From assembly GCA_964007475.1 (NCBI GenBank), contig OZ023273.1, positions 135,071,308 to 135,135,307 of the forward strand: a stretch of DNA of 64,000 nucleotides, in the 5' to 3' direction. A program made the position numbers and the translations under genes. Below the pieces are notes generated by a model. That model was not told the DNA's origin and searched no databases. It worked only from the letters and a program-made list of their open reading frames with translations. Below, piece by piece: positions 13,101 through 27,692 of the stretch. Every line of letters starts with the position of its first letter. Within the stretch, counting starts at the first letter, position 1. The stretch comes from Hybos culiciformis. Its lineage: Eukaryota > Arthropoda > Insecta > Diptera > Hybotidae.

Positions 13101-16100
13101 AATAAAATAAAAATCCTGGTCATTTCAGGTAAATGAAATAAAAAACCTCTTGAATTTTTTAAATGAATTCTTTATTTTTATTTTTTTTATTTGCTAACAT
13201 TGTTCAACGATATCCAATTAGTTTAATTTTTTTTTCCCTGATTTAACATCTTGTGAGCAAATAAGATTTTTTTGTAATTCTATTTTGGACAAAATATCAA
13301 AAGAATTTTCATTTTACTTTTATAACAATTGATTTCGTCCTTTTTAATTAGTTTTTACATTTTTATGTCCTGAGGTATTCTTTTTCATTTGTTTTTCTTT
13401 CCAATTTTTTATGTTTTTTGCCCAAGTTGTTACTATATAATGAAAAACAATGAGACTGCTTTGTAAACAAGGTTTCAAAAATTTTTTTTTTATAATATTT
13501 ATATAAATTTTCCTTCCAACGATTTAAATTTCTTTTTTAATTTTTTATTTTTTATTTTTTTTTTTACTTTTAAAACAAGGGAAATATTACTTTGTGGTGA
13601 GTTAAAAATGTTCATCGAATAAGAAAATCATAAAATCAGAAAAGAAGATGAACAGATCATCCAAAAAGACATAACAGCCATATTACATTACTGTAAGATT
13701 AATCAAAATTTTTAAGGAATTTAGAAAATAGTTTAATACTGAAAAGTCTAAGCTTTTATAAGCTCTAACAAAATTAACAAAAAGCATGTAGCTCTTAATT
13801 AAAAATAATTTTGTGCAAAAAATAGTAAAAAAGGACGTAAAATCTTTTCTTTTTTTTTTTTATAAATAATTTCAAAATTATTTTCTAATGCATTACGAAA
13901 ACCCCATATTTCATAGTCTTTATGAATTATTTACCATTAAATCAAGAAACGTAAATAGAATTTGTAATTTTAATCAAAATAAAGAAACCTTGGAATAACT
14001 AAACTTATATACAATCAATGCTACGAAGAAAAAATATGAATCACTAAAAAACATTAATTTTTTTTTTTTTTAGTTAAAGTCAAGCATGTTTACCAAGCTA
14101 TAATCACGCATAATTTTTTTTAGTTTTAAAATTAAAATTAAACTATTAAACTTGGTGAAAAATAGTTTTAGTTTATATAATTAAATTCATGCGTATTTAA
14201 AAAAATATTTTTATAAATATGTTACAATGATACATTTATAATGATAGCCTAAAAGATGTAGTGTACTATGGTATAAGATATTTTACTACTACAAGAAAAA
14301 TTAATTGTTTTTACATTATGACTAAATTAAAAAAATTAATATTTATCTTTACAAGTTCGATTTTCATCTTTGTGAATTGTATCTAAAATTTTAAACTTAA
14401 ATCTAAACTTCAAACTTATTTACTACCTTAAGGTAAGTGTGACCAAAATTAGATTTTTGGCCAATAATTCTATGATTGAACAAAAAAGAAAGTCGAGATC
14501 ATAGTTCCTGAACTAATTTTCTTTTACATAATAAATATTACAAGTTTTTGTAAATAGTGCTTTATGCATTTAAATCTTATAATCTACCGACATGTCATGT
14601 TGGAAAAAAATTCCATTGAAAACTATGCCACTGAAGTCTTAATATGTTGGAAATATTATAGTTGAATAATAAGGTTTTTGCATTAGATTTTTAAATAATT
14701 CATTTTTTTTATTCTCTAAATAAATGTTATGAGATTTCTATATATACCTACCTACTACATATATATTTTATGTTTTTCTTTTCATATGGGCAAAGAAAAT
14801 CATGGAATTTAGCATGTGTAACTGTACAATTCTAAATGCATATTTTATTTTATTATGCGTAGAATTTACACAACATTAAAGATAATTTTCCTCAAATAAA
14901 GATACTCTGGAATGAAAATTTTTAATATATATATATAAATATAATATATGTATATAAGTATGCATAATATATGAAACATAATGTATATAATATATAGATA
15001 TTTTGGGTGGTAAAGTGGTGAAATAAAAACTAGTAACACTTAGATGTCCATATAATAATACCATATATATACTGTTGCTTTGGTTATTATTCATTAATAT
15101 TCAAAGAAGATAGTTGGAAAAAGAATCAAAATTTTAATAATATAAGTGAGAAGATGAAAATGTCTAGAAGTCTGGGGAATTTTCCATTTTCAGATATGCA
15201 TATCATGGCTTGAATATATTTTCTTGTTTACGATTTTATTCTTTCTTTTTTTGTATTTTTTTTTTGTATAATAGTTATTATTATGATTTATGTTGATGGA
15301 AATTGCAATTATATTGATGTGAGATAATATTCAATAAATCAAGTTCGGGCCATGAAAAACTTAGCGTTTTACACATCATATATATGTACATTATATAAAT
15401 ATAAAATAAATATAATTATGTGTCACTTTTTTAAAAATTTCATTTAAGTTTAATTTATAAGAAATTTTTTTTAATGAACAGCTCAAAGATGCGTTTTCTT
15501 TAAATTTCCGTTTTATGTAATATCAAATATATTAATGTTTAAATCATAAAGGTAACTATATAATTTTTCCTAAGTCGCTCATTCTAATAATAGTCTAATA
15601 ATACCTTAGAATGAACCTAAAGTATAGAAACGAGGATATAAAAGAATTTTAGATGCGGATAAAAAATTATTTTTCCAATATTTTTTAAAGCAATTAACAT
15701 TTCCAAGAAAACACAGATTTCCATCGGGAGTTGTCAACCGTAGGGGAAATAAACAAATTTGTCTAACAACAATAAGATTTAATATTTTATATCATTTCTT
15801 GAATATACATATACATAGTTATGATATTTTTTTCAATTATAGACATTGTGATTATCTTTATAAAATGTTTAAAAAAAATTTTTTACAAAGTTATGTTTTT
15901 TAATAGATTATTAGAAAAACAAAAATGAGGGAATTATCGTTTATTTTTTATAAAATAAAATAGAATTAACCAGGTTTTTTTTTTTTTTTAAGATAAATAG
16001 CTTAAAATAAATTCTTTGTTGAGCGTAATGTTAAAGAGGGTTGGAACTTTTGAAATTAACGTGATGAACCCCCATGATGTTCGTTTTATATAAATTGTAT

Positions 16101-17220
16101 TCTTTTTTTTGAAAAAATCTTCAACAAAAACTTCGCCATACCTACATTGATATATTTTTTAATTTTTTTAAAATAATAATTTATTTGTGGGTTTCATATT
16201 TTTTCCTATAAGAATGTGAATATAATTTTTAGTTATTTTACAAGAAGGTGAACTTAAAATTTCATTTGGGGTTGATTTTTAAAACATTTTTAAATGTAAT
16301 AAAAGTAAATTTAAATTTTATTGCCGTTTAAATAACTTTATTTAATGAAGTTTGTTGGTGTTATGAAATAAATTTTGGGGTCAAAAAATTTGGCATTATT
16401 TGTAGATTGAGACTTTTATTACAAATTACAAAAGGTGTAAATTTCTGTTGGAAAATTAAAAGGAGAAAATTTTTTTAATTAAAAAATATCCTTAATGTCC
16501 TTGTCTTACATATCATATACGGTATAATTTTATGTTATTTAATAGCTTACGACTATGTAAGATTAAATTGGAATAATACTGAACTCAGACTATTCATATA
16601 AAACTTTAAAATAATGCGATGCAAAGACCATAAAGTTCCATGGACTAAATATTCATCCTACACATGATTGTGAAAATTAAATTCGCTTAATTCCGAAAAT
16701 TAAATTTCGGTTACTCAAGAATTTAAAGTGCGTTAAAAACTTAACTTTGAAAGATTTTAAGCTTCAACCTTTAAAAAAAAAAATTAAACTATAAATGTGT
16801 AATAATTGCAGTTCTAGTTAAATTCTATATAAAAGTAAACTATCAAACTATATTTTAATAAAAATGTATAAACTTTGCGTATAAATTTTATTTCATTCAT
16901 TTTCCATTTAAAAATCGTACCGTCTGTCATCACACACTGCATTAATTGATGAAAATTGTTTTTATCTTATTTCACCAAATCAATACACTCTTTGACCCCA
17001 AGAAAAAAAAAATTGAAAATTATCATTAAAACACCCTTCTTCCCTTTGAAGTGAACTTTTCTTATATTTATGTTTTTTACCGTATTATGTTATAATTATA
17101 CATGTGTATATATACATTTTTATATCGCAAAATAAAAATCTAAATTCTCGCACATGACTTAGTTATAATTACTTTCCACATTACTCCATGATAAAAAAAA
17201 AAATCAATACATAGAGAAAC

Positions 17221-17260
<40 letters not shown>
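17221..17260. repeat. ATA/TAA trinucleotide microsatellite
   Basis: About thirteen uninterrupted TAA-type units lie in intergenic DNA. Their length suggests the locus is polymorphic. Confidence 0.9.
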
Positions 17261-17264
<4 letters not shown>

Positions 17265-20004
17265 GCTTTGGATATATGTATCTACGAAAAAAAAAAAACT
17301 ATTTGAAACTTGATAATTGGTAAAGTGGTATGAGTTTTTAAGGATGTTTTATGGTGCTCATATATCCTTTCACGTAATGTCTATTTGGGTAGCAGATGTT
17401 TCATAGACCCAACATCGTTCCACATAAACTATTCAGTTAAACATGTTAATAGAAAAATATTTGTTTAAGAATCGCATTTAGAATATTCAAAAAGATTGAA
17501 ACGACAACTTTATTCGCATATTTATATGAAAATTGAAATCAAATGGTTAAATATTATATTTTATGAAAAAAAAAGAATGAAACGAAATATATAATTCATT
17601 TTTTAATTTTTAGCTCTCGTACTTAAATCACTAGTTCTGGACGATATTTTTTTAACGAATACAGCATCAAAATGTTAAGGCCCCTTCCAAAATTTGTAAA
17701 GTCGACTTAATTGTAGGTATATTAAATAAAGTTATTTTGCGCAGATTGTGAATGTGAACTTTTTATTTAAATATATACATATATGATATATCACTAAGAT
17801 ACAATAAATGTATATACTATTCAAAACGACAGAAAATAGCATTTCCACAATTGAACTTGCCGCAGAAGATAATTGCTAAAGTTACCTCTTTTGATACCAA
17901 CAAAATACCCTAGTAGACCATAAAGTTTGGGAAATTTTTTTTTTATTATTAATTTGTGTCTATACACAATCACAACCCATTATCATTATAAAAACCAGCC
18001 ACTTGTTCATCTTCTAATTGTACCAAAATATAAATTTTTACACAATCCGAAAGAAATAAATTTTTGCAATCAATTCTTTTTGCTCATTGTCTGTCAGTTA
18101 TTTTTAATTTCTATTTGGTAAAATTACTTGTAAATTACTTGAAACTGCCAATTTTTTTTTCCCCGTGGTGAAAAATCTAAATTCTTAACAAAAAGTCAAT
18201 AAAATTTTTCAAGCACTTTATTTCGTGAATGTTACATTATTATTTAAACTCATCTTAGACCTTTTCCTTAAAAGCTGGAGCTTTTTAGTCGTTCCAGTAT
18301 GGGAAAATATCTTTGAAACCTTCATCCTAAGGATGGAAAACGCTAAGAAATATTTTGTTATCCACATAGTTATTTGAAAATTTTTAAGAAAATTTTCTAA
18401 TTCAAAATTATAATCATTAACACAATAATTTTGAAAATAAACAAACTCTTGATAATTTTCTTAACTTTTTTTTTTTGTTAAGGAATTGATACAACAAAAC
18501 AAAAACAGTTCACTCCTTGCTTACACTTGTACACATTTATTTTCTTTTTACAGATATAAAAGTATAGACACCTCATATTGTATTATGTACAATGTATACA
18601 AGTGTCCTAAAAAGGATATAAAACTACATATATAATATACTTATTCTGGATACAAAAGAATTTACGTTAGATATTTATACATAACTATTATAGGTACCAG
18701 ATGAAAAGAAATGTATTCGAAGAATCCCTAATGGAATTTATGTTAATAATGTGAATATAATTAGTTTATGACTAAGTATATTCATTCAATGTCCATCTTT
18801 ATATATTTTGAATATAGATCCATAACTTAAATATGGTTGAATGCATATGATGATAAGATTTTAGTATCTTTTACATGAAAAAAAAAAATTATCATTAAAA
18901 TATAAATCCTTTTATGCTTATTACTTTTATGTATGAAAAAAATAATAAATACTTTTATATATATGTATGTATAGTATAAATATGTATATAATATAGAAAA
19001 ATGTTAATGTCAATGACATTCAATATTATAAGTATTAACTTTTAGCAAAGTTTGTTAACTTCCTCTTGGAAATAAAAACCATTTATCGAAATTTATAGAT
19101 GCGGGAATTTAAGGTGGAAATTTATTATGATTTTTCTATCGTTTGTATAAATTTCTTCTTGTCCTGTAATGGTAACCAATAAAAAATAATATCAATACCT
19201 ATATAATAAGTATTATAAATATAATAAATTCTACAAATTAAGATTAAAATTTTTTTTGTATCTTTTTTGGTTCAATACTATGCACAAAGAATTTGTTTAA
19301 CTTGTTCATTATATTTAAATATTAATAAATATTATATATAGCACTAATTTATAACTTATTAATTAAACAAGACTATCTTTCAAAATTAAAGTAAAATTTA
19401 TCAATTATTGATACAATATCAATAAAGAATATTATCCTTTTAAATATGTACATTAAGACTTAAGACTGTTTGCTATTACAAGTTTATTTAAAGTCTTCTG
19501 TTTTTTTTTTGTAGGACTGACACTACATACATTTCTATATAGTTATATCAAACTATTTTCAAAATTTATAGATTTTTCATTTGTAACAAATTAACATATT
19601 TTTTTTTTATATTTTTGTGTTGGCTTAAGTAACAAAAATATCATTTTATATTGCAATTTTCATACAAAAAAACATGGAATTATTATAATTTATATGGATA
19701 TTGTATGAGAAAAACATCTAATACCCAAAAATCTGTGTACGTTCAAAATACGTGCAATGTATACTTATGTATGTACCTACATTTATATTTTATTATTTGC
19801 AAACAAAGTTGTATGTTTTTCGATTTATATTGAAATTATTATTATATTTCTTTTTATAGAACAAAAAAAAATGAAATGAATATAATAATAATTTGGATTT
19901 AAGACTGAAAATAATGTAAATTTATTCATGAAAAATAGAAATAATGTAGATATTGTATATATGTAGTATGTATATAATAGTTAGGAAAAAGAAATAATTT
20001 CCAA

Positions 20005-20100
20005 TTTTTTTTTTTTCGATTATTAAAGAAATTTTAAAAGCTTTCAAAATAATTTTTTTTTTTTCGATTATTAAAGAAATTTTAAAAGCTTTCAAAATAA
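20005..20100. repeat. Two-copy 48-bp tandem duplication
   Basis: The unit runs from a poly-T stretch through CGATTATTAAAG to GCTTTCAAAATAA. It occurs twice head to tail with a 48-bp period and essentially no differences, pointing to a recent duplication or an assembly artefact. Confidence 0.85.
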
Positions 20101-23100
20101 TGTCTTCTTTAAATAAATTGTAATAATAAATTATATAATTAATTTTGATTTATTTTTTTAATCAACTCAATCAACCTTTTCTCAAATTACATCTACACAC
20201 TATATAAGCAACCTTATTACAACTTTTCATGCACACATGAGAAGTAATTTCTACATAATGTACCAATGTCCATTTCGTATTCAGAAACTATATTTAATTT
20301 ATTTAAGATTTGAGGAATATTAATAATGTAAACAACTGAATTACCAATTCCTCTTAAAAACGAAGCAAACTGTCATGTATTATAATTCTAAGCCATAAAA
20401 TGTAAAATCTACATAATTATATGAAAATATGTAGGTACTTAAAATACAATTATGTGTATATATTGTATATATTGTATATATTGTGTATATATTGTACATA
20501 CGCAAAATAAATATAATGGAAGTATCGATTATATATGTTAGCTATATAAATAAATCTACAAAACATTTCATATCCCATACTTCCTCCTGCTATAACTCTA
20601 CAAAATATTGCAAATTGCTAAAATATTCATAAAATTTCAATGAAATAACAAAGACAAAATTAACATAAAAATGGATTTTATTACATTACTTCTAGGATTG
20701 ACATATTTTGTTTTTGTTGTATTATAAGTGTATTTTATATTTGATTTTACATATAAATTTCACTTTATTGAGTAAATTTATTGCGACACGCGTCTCAAAA
20801 AGAAATCATTTCTTATTTTTCAATAATTTTTTTTTTTATTTTTTTTGAATTTATAGCAAATTCAGCATAAAAACAAATCCCATGAATGAAAAATAAATAA
20901 AATAAAAAAAAAGACTTCAAGTAAGTACATAGGTAGGTATATACTATAAAAATCTACATAAATAAAAATATTTCTATAAAAATACTTTCAAAAACTTTGA
21001 CATAATAAATTCTATGCTTAACATTGTCTGTATAGTTGAATGAGAGCTATATATTTTTTATGCAAAACTATGTATTCCAATGTTATCAAGGATTCAAATG
21101 AAATTGATTTATTGCTTTATAAACAAGAATTTCGAATTTTTTGGGAAAACTATATTTAAACAATATTTGAAAAACTTATGTTTATTTTTCAATTAATTTT
21201 ACTAATGTATAAGTAGTATCGACAGTTCATTATACTATTATAAATATACTACACTTCGTATACTTTGGTATTTGTGATTCATGATAAAAAAAAATAACTA
21301 GAAATATCTTTTGAAATTTAAAATTTATTTGAAAATATTTGAAAATATTTATAAAATCTAGCAGTCCATCTCTATTTATGTACAATTTGTAGTGTAAGTA
21401 TATATATTCAAGATCTTACATAATAACCCTAAATTTTTCGGACAGTCTATAATGAATGTACAATATATATTATTTCCATCAATAAAGTGAAAATTCTTCT
21501 CTTCACCCTAAAAACCAAAATATTATTATTTTAAACTATTATAAATTTTTCGGGTTTTCCTTTTTCAAAAATTTTCCTTTTAGAAATTTCTCAGTTGTTA
21601 CAAACAGAATGTTAAGAATATGTATAAAAATAAGTTATGCATATTTCAGTTAGTTCTCTTACTATTTTAGTTGACTTTTTTACTTATATAAAAGAAAAAC
21701 AATTTTCATGTACAATTTTAACCTCGCGTTTGGTGATTCAAACTCCAAATAAAAGCGCCCATGATTATGGGATCGATGTTCACCTTAGGATTTGAATTAA
21801 ATATTTATTTCGCTTTATTTGAGGAAGAATTTTTATTTATGAATTTTCTAATTCAACCTATATTTGTTGAAAGAAATACATGAGAAGTAATGCGAAATAT
21901 TTATTCAGCTCACCTTGTCAACAATAATGTTTTTAAATATTAGAGAACAAGATTTTCTTTTCCTTTTTTTTTTTTTACAAAAATTAAAGAGAATTACATT
22001 CTACCCCAGGGCAGTGTTTTCTCGTATACAAATATATAAAACAAATTTCAATGCGGGGATTGACATTTGCTCCCATTATTTTTATTTAAAATGTAAAATA
22101 AACTTTATTATGTTTATTTATAACATTTTATTTTCCAAAAATTTGGAAAAAAAAAATAAGAATAAGTGAATTTTTAAAACCCTATATCTAAAATGTTAAA
22201 AAAAAATTGTGCAGGGAAAATTCGTACTAAATGTTGCGTAACTTTAAATTCGCAATTATGCACGCATTTTTTGAACCACTATATGCTTCTTCTTTTTTTT
22301 GTAGGATATTATTCTTAAATTATGAAAAATGTTTTTTAAAATAAATTTTAACAATGTTATTATTTTGATTTTTTTTTTATGTAATATTATTATTTTACAG
22401 AGGGTGCTCACAAAAAAATCAAGAAACATTAAAAAAGGAGCATTCATCAATTTAAGCCTGTGGCTAGACATTTTTTCCTATGTTTTCAAATGCCTCTAAT
22501 GAAGTGGTAACACATATGAATAAAAAATAATTTTTTATTTTTTTTTTAAATTTTGATTTAGTGGAGCACAATAATTTTCATAACTTTTATATATTTGTAC
22601 TTGTAGGAACATAATAGATAAAAGATATAATATTAATAAAATAATTGATACTTTTGATTGAGCGTTGTGAAAATTATGGACATATTATTTTTTGTAACCA
22701 AAATAATCGTTATTAAAATTGCAATAAGGAAGTTTTATGTTTTTATGCTGTTTTGTTACACTATATGCAAAATAAAAAAGACTACATAGCGAAGTATTGG
22801 TATAGTAATATCGGTAAAAGCTTCGAACAACAAAAATGAGAATGTTATATGTAATTATTTCAGTTTTCATACACGGAATTAATGATTTGGTTGTAACTCC
22901 AAATATAATCACTGAATTTTATTTGTAATTTATATTTCATATGAATCTTCATATGAATAAATCTTAATATTCTTATATAGTTCTTTTAAATTGAAACATA
23001 AAATTAAGATTAATTCTCAAAAAAGAAAATCTTATGACATACGATTAATTAAATATATTAATAGAAAAAAGAAGATAAAAAATTGCATTATTCTCGTCTG

Positions 23101-26100
23101 ATCAAACCCGGCGAAACCTATGGTAAAACTATATATGTAAAAAGAAAATGTTTTTCCACATGTATAGATTTGGAAATGTAATTTTGTAGTTTTTTTTTTT
23201 TTTTGTTGAAATAATTATAATCCTGAACACGTTGCTAGCAAGATATCATTATCTAAAAATTCTTTTTTCTTTAGATATATGTATAATATGTATTTACGTA
23301 TATATATATAGGCATACCTTTTTTACGTTTCATTTAAATTTTGATTATCATTTTTGCTCTGCATGCAGCAGCAGCAGCCCATTCACTTAATAAACATCAT
23401 CCCAAAAACACACACAAAAATAATATAACGATGCATTGTTTCTAAACATAATTTTTTTTTTAGATTTTATTGACCACCAGTAGGATTAAAAATTAGCAAA
23501 ATAAATACCTACCGTTCCTCATTAAAATTACTGTCCAAAAACATTGAAATGCAAAAAAAAAAATTCTTTTATTAAAGGCTGGTTCAAAAATATCTGATTA
23601 GGTACCAAATGTGCAAAATAAATGTTCATGGGAAAATAAATTAAATTATGATATGGATGAAGAAGAGATTGTACAAAAGAACGTTGAAGCTTTACATTTC
23701 AGTTAGTTCCTATTAAAGCAATTAAACGTCAGGAATATTAATAGAAAAATATATCTTTTTCTGCAATTCAGAGACTTAATATGATTAAATCGAAGTATAT
23801 ATGAATCTAAATGAATAATTGAAGGCCACACAAAAACTCGAAAAGGCATCAAGAATGAGTGTAAATGTACATATAGTTGTCAAAAAAAGTTCATGTTGTT
23901 TTGGAGAAGAAAAAAAAGATCCACTCTAATAATGTTATAAACATAATTTCTTATGCATTAATAAGACAAAATACGTACATAACATAAGTATTTTCTTTTA
24001 TTTTATTCCAGTAAAAGTATATATATAACTATACGTATATAAAAAAAAGTAAATTATATCTTGAAAGCATCGTACTGATATCTCTACTAATAAACAAAAT
24101 CTATCTGTATCTTCTTTAATTTATATTTTCCAACAACAATTTTTAGATAGAACAACAACAGACAACAAAAATTGTAATAGGAAATGTTACTATAGGCATA
24201 AAATAATTGGAAAATATTTTGGCATAAAAACAAAGAAACTGCACATAGACAACACCCTCATTATCCTATTTAAGAAAATTAGAAAATAAAATACTTTCTA
24301 TTATAATTTCATATTTAATTTTATATCTAGTTACATTTTTTTTTATTTGTCCAAGGCCATATCCAATCCCATTTTCTATCTAAAGTAAAAAACGGGCTAT
24401 ATTTGTTTTCATTAAATGTCCGTTCGGCCGTCCTGCACTAAAATTCCGGTAACTAATTAACTGCCCAGTCGATTTTGGAATTTTTTACCAGCAAAAGCTT
24501 TAAGTAGTTTTCATATACAATTTATGTGTTTTATATTTTAAATATTGTTTTAATAGTTTTAATGAATTCTATTAAAAATTAGTGTATTGGGTATAGATAG
24601 ATAGAGCTGTAAAACAATTATTGAACCGAAGACTGGGGTTCAATGAAAATTTTCATATTAGAATATATAATAATAGTATTGTTTTACGGGTATTTAAAAA
24701 CCTTAAAAACATGTTTAACCTTTGATTGTTTCCAAAGTGTCTTAAAAGTAAAGTATCAACTTTATATTTATTTAAGAGGTACTGTTCTATGTTTTTAATA
24801 AATAGCAGATTGATAATATTATTGGGAATACCATGAAAATCCTTAATTCCCAAATGACTTCATTTTCATATTTTTTTTGTATTTTCGAATCCATTTTTAT
24901 TATAATTTTTTTTACCTCATTTGCATTTAACCCTTAAAATATAAAAAAGTTTCTAATTTATTTACTCAACTCGTTTTTTTAAATAAAAATCAACTGAAAA
25001 TTAAAGCAGATACATATGCACCATCAATTTACAGCATTAAACATGTTATAAACTCTATTTTATTCTTCCCTATAAATATACGAAAAATGAAAAGAGAATC
25101 ACATAATAAAAAAAAAATAACAACCCTATTGTCCCTTAAATAATTATGGGAAAAAATTACCATATAACATAAATATATGTATGTATATATCTAAAATATA
25201 TAACAAGGTAAAAAACTGAAGGGCTACGAAAATAAAAATAAAAACTTCATAAACCCATTCTAAACCCCTTCTATTTTGTCAATTTATAAAATTAAAACTG
25301 CATCCTCATTGGTCCATTTTGAATATTATAATTTTTTTTTTATGATTTTTTTATACAAATTTTTTTTGTTATTTTTCTTCTTTTTTTTTAATTTTCATCT
25401 AACCCTTAATTTTTCTTATAATATTAATGTATGAAAAGAAGATAAGCAAAGGTGTAAATATATATATAGACATTATATATGTTGGAGGGAGCTGATAAAA
25501 ATCCTTGCAACAAAGTAGTAATAATGTATGTAAAATGGAACAACATACAATACAGCATAAAAATAATCATATTTATAATAAATAAATTTCCTTTTATAAT
25601 ATAATGCGCTGCAAAACGATGTAAAATTATGAACATGCGCACATTTTAAGGAAAATGCCATTTAAAAAATTTTAATATTAAAATTAAAAAAAAAAAAAAA
25701 ATTCTGAAAAATATGCACAACTTCTTTGTTAAAGATATTTAAAAAAAAAATCTCAATTTGTATAATTTTCTTTTTTAACGTTAAAAATATTAGCGCCATC
25801 TGTTTGAATTAATTGAAATTGACGAAATTTTTGAAATTATCTAATACAACAACCAATAAAATACACAGCTAACTTTTTTTTTATTGAATAAAGCAGTTGA
25901 AAATATGAAAAATAATTGATTCGCTGAAATTTGAAAAAAATAACCAGCAGTCAATATTTTTTTAATATATAAGAATAAGATCTGTCTTACCATCTTTGTT
26001 GAATTTTTTTTAGTCAGATATTAAATGGCTGGATGACAAAATAAATATATCTAGCCGATAAAAACAGCATTTTAAATTAAAAGTAGGATCAATTCCAGAA

Positions 26101-27692
26101 ATTAAAATCCCAAATGTTCAAAATCAAAATCACAGAAATTTTAAAACTATGGTAATAAAAATCCCGAAAACTGCGACATACGGAAAGGCTTTTGCTGGGC
26201 TCGCCTCAGTAAAGCAGGTCTTTGCTTGCTTAATTAATTAATTAATTATAGGTATATAGCCACCACCTACAAAGATCACATTATAAATTTTTTTGTTTTG
26301 GAATTGGTATTTCAAAATTCAGAAATGAAATAATTAAATATTTTTATTAGTTACAAATAATATTATAAGTTATTATTAACGTCATAATTATAGCATTTTG
26401 GATTTTGTATAGATCACTACCTTATTAAAGGAAATACGATTTTCTAGGGCTCTTATAATAATTAGGTATATATATATCATTAATATAAAAAACAACATTT
26501 AATTTATAAAATTAAAAATTATTTTTATTTCCATTAAAATTCTTATTTCTAAATATATATTTATTATTTCTTAATTAATTAACTAAAATATAATGCCTAC
26601 ATATAGGTAATATAGTGTTTTAAAATTTTAATTCTCTATAAACTATAATGAAGTGATTTTTTTTGTGTTTTAGATAATTATATGGCATAGATTTGAACAA
26701 AACAAAACTAAATTATCGTATAATCTCTTAAAGACTTAGCTAATCGTCATTGCAATGATTTATTATTTCCTTATGTTAAAATAATTTTGTTTTTCAAATA
26801 CTGATAAATTTTTTTTTTAATTATCATAACAATTTAAAAAAAAAGGGTTGATGTATAACATAATCATTAAATTTTAAAAGAAACAATATTTCGTAAATGT
26901 ATTATAAGTAAATTTTCAACCTAAACAAGATTTGTCAAAAATAGTTTAATTACTGATAACAAAAAAAAATAAAATTTTATTTGGACTCTACTTTTAGGTT
27001 TTAAAATTTAGAAATTTCACTATTTTTCGTTATTCAGTCTTCGCTTTTTGTTTCCAATTAACATAATTAATATAAATTAAAATCATTATATTTATAAATA
27101 ATTATTTATATATAAGCAACACATGACTAATTAGCTGAAGTCAATTAGAGATTACTTAAAAATTATTACATTTAAATTTTTTATTGCTAACTTATTCACT
27201 GCAATCGCAATAAATCACAAATTAACTTCTAAAACTAATCGTATAACATTGTCAGAAATTTTGATTTTTCCATAAATTAAGAGATTCAAATAGATTTATA
27301 TTCAAAAAAAATTATATCAAAATAATTTAATGAATTTATAAATGAATTTAAAAAATTTATTATTATAAAATTATATAAATAAATAATTTTTTTAATATAT
27401 ATTGAAAACTTAAAGTTCTCAAATAAAGATGAATAAACAACATATTATTCAAAATAAACTTGCTGATGTACATTATACAATTTTTTAAAATGTTGCAGCA
27501 CTTGTTGTCTTTTAATTTTACATGTATATGTGCCAAACTTATGCTAATATTTACAAATTGAAAACTTTTTATATTTTTCAATAGAAAAAATATATAAAAA
27601 AATATATGTATTTTCAATAAATTTAATACTATATTTTAGGTTTATATTAAAATATTAAACAAAATTAACTAAATTATTATTTAAGACATAAT

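Larger units (their letters stand above)
10159..27692. other. 17.5 kb AT-rich region without a recognisable gene
   Basis: No conserved exon was found on either strand. It holds homopolymer A/T runs, an ATA/TAA microsatellite (17221-17260), a 48-bp tandem duplication (20005-20100), a TATATTGTG-type tandem near 20455-20500, an imperfect hairpin with CCCAT/ATGGG arms near 21758-21772, and (AATT)n near 26230. Around 24400-24500 there is a slightly GC-richer block of repeat-like character. Weak exon-like islands at about 21720-21800 and 23369-23445 are noted under findings. The part nearest 27693 should contain the 3' UTR of the SLC17 gene. Confidence 0.6.

Noticed and set aside
17221..17260. Regular repeat considered as an array of functional units
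   Set aside because: It is a plain trinucleotide microsatellite with no spacers; nothing like a CRISPR array.
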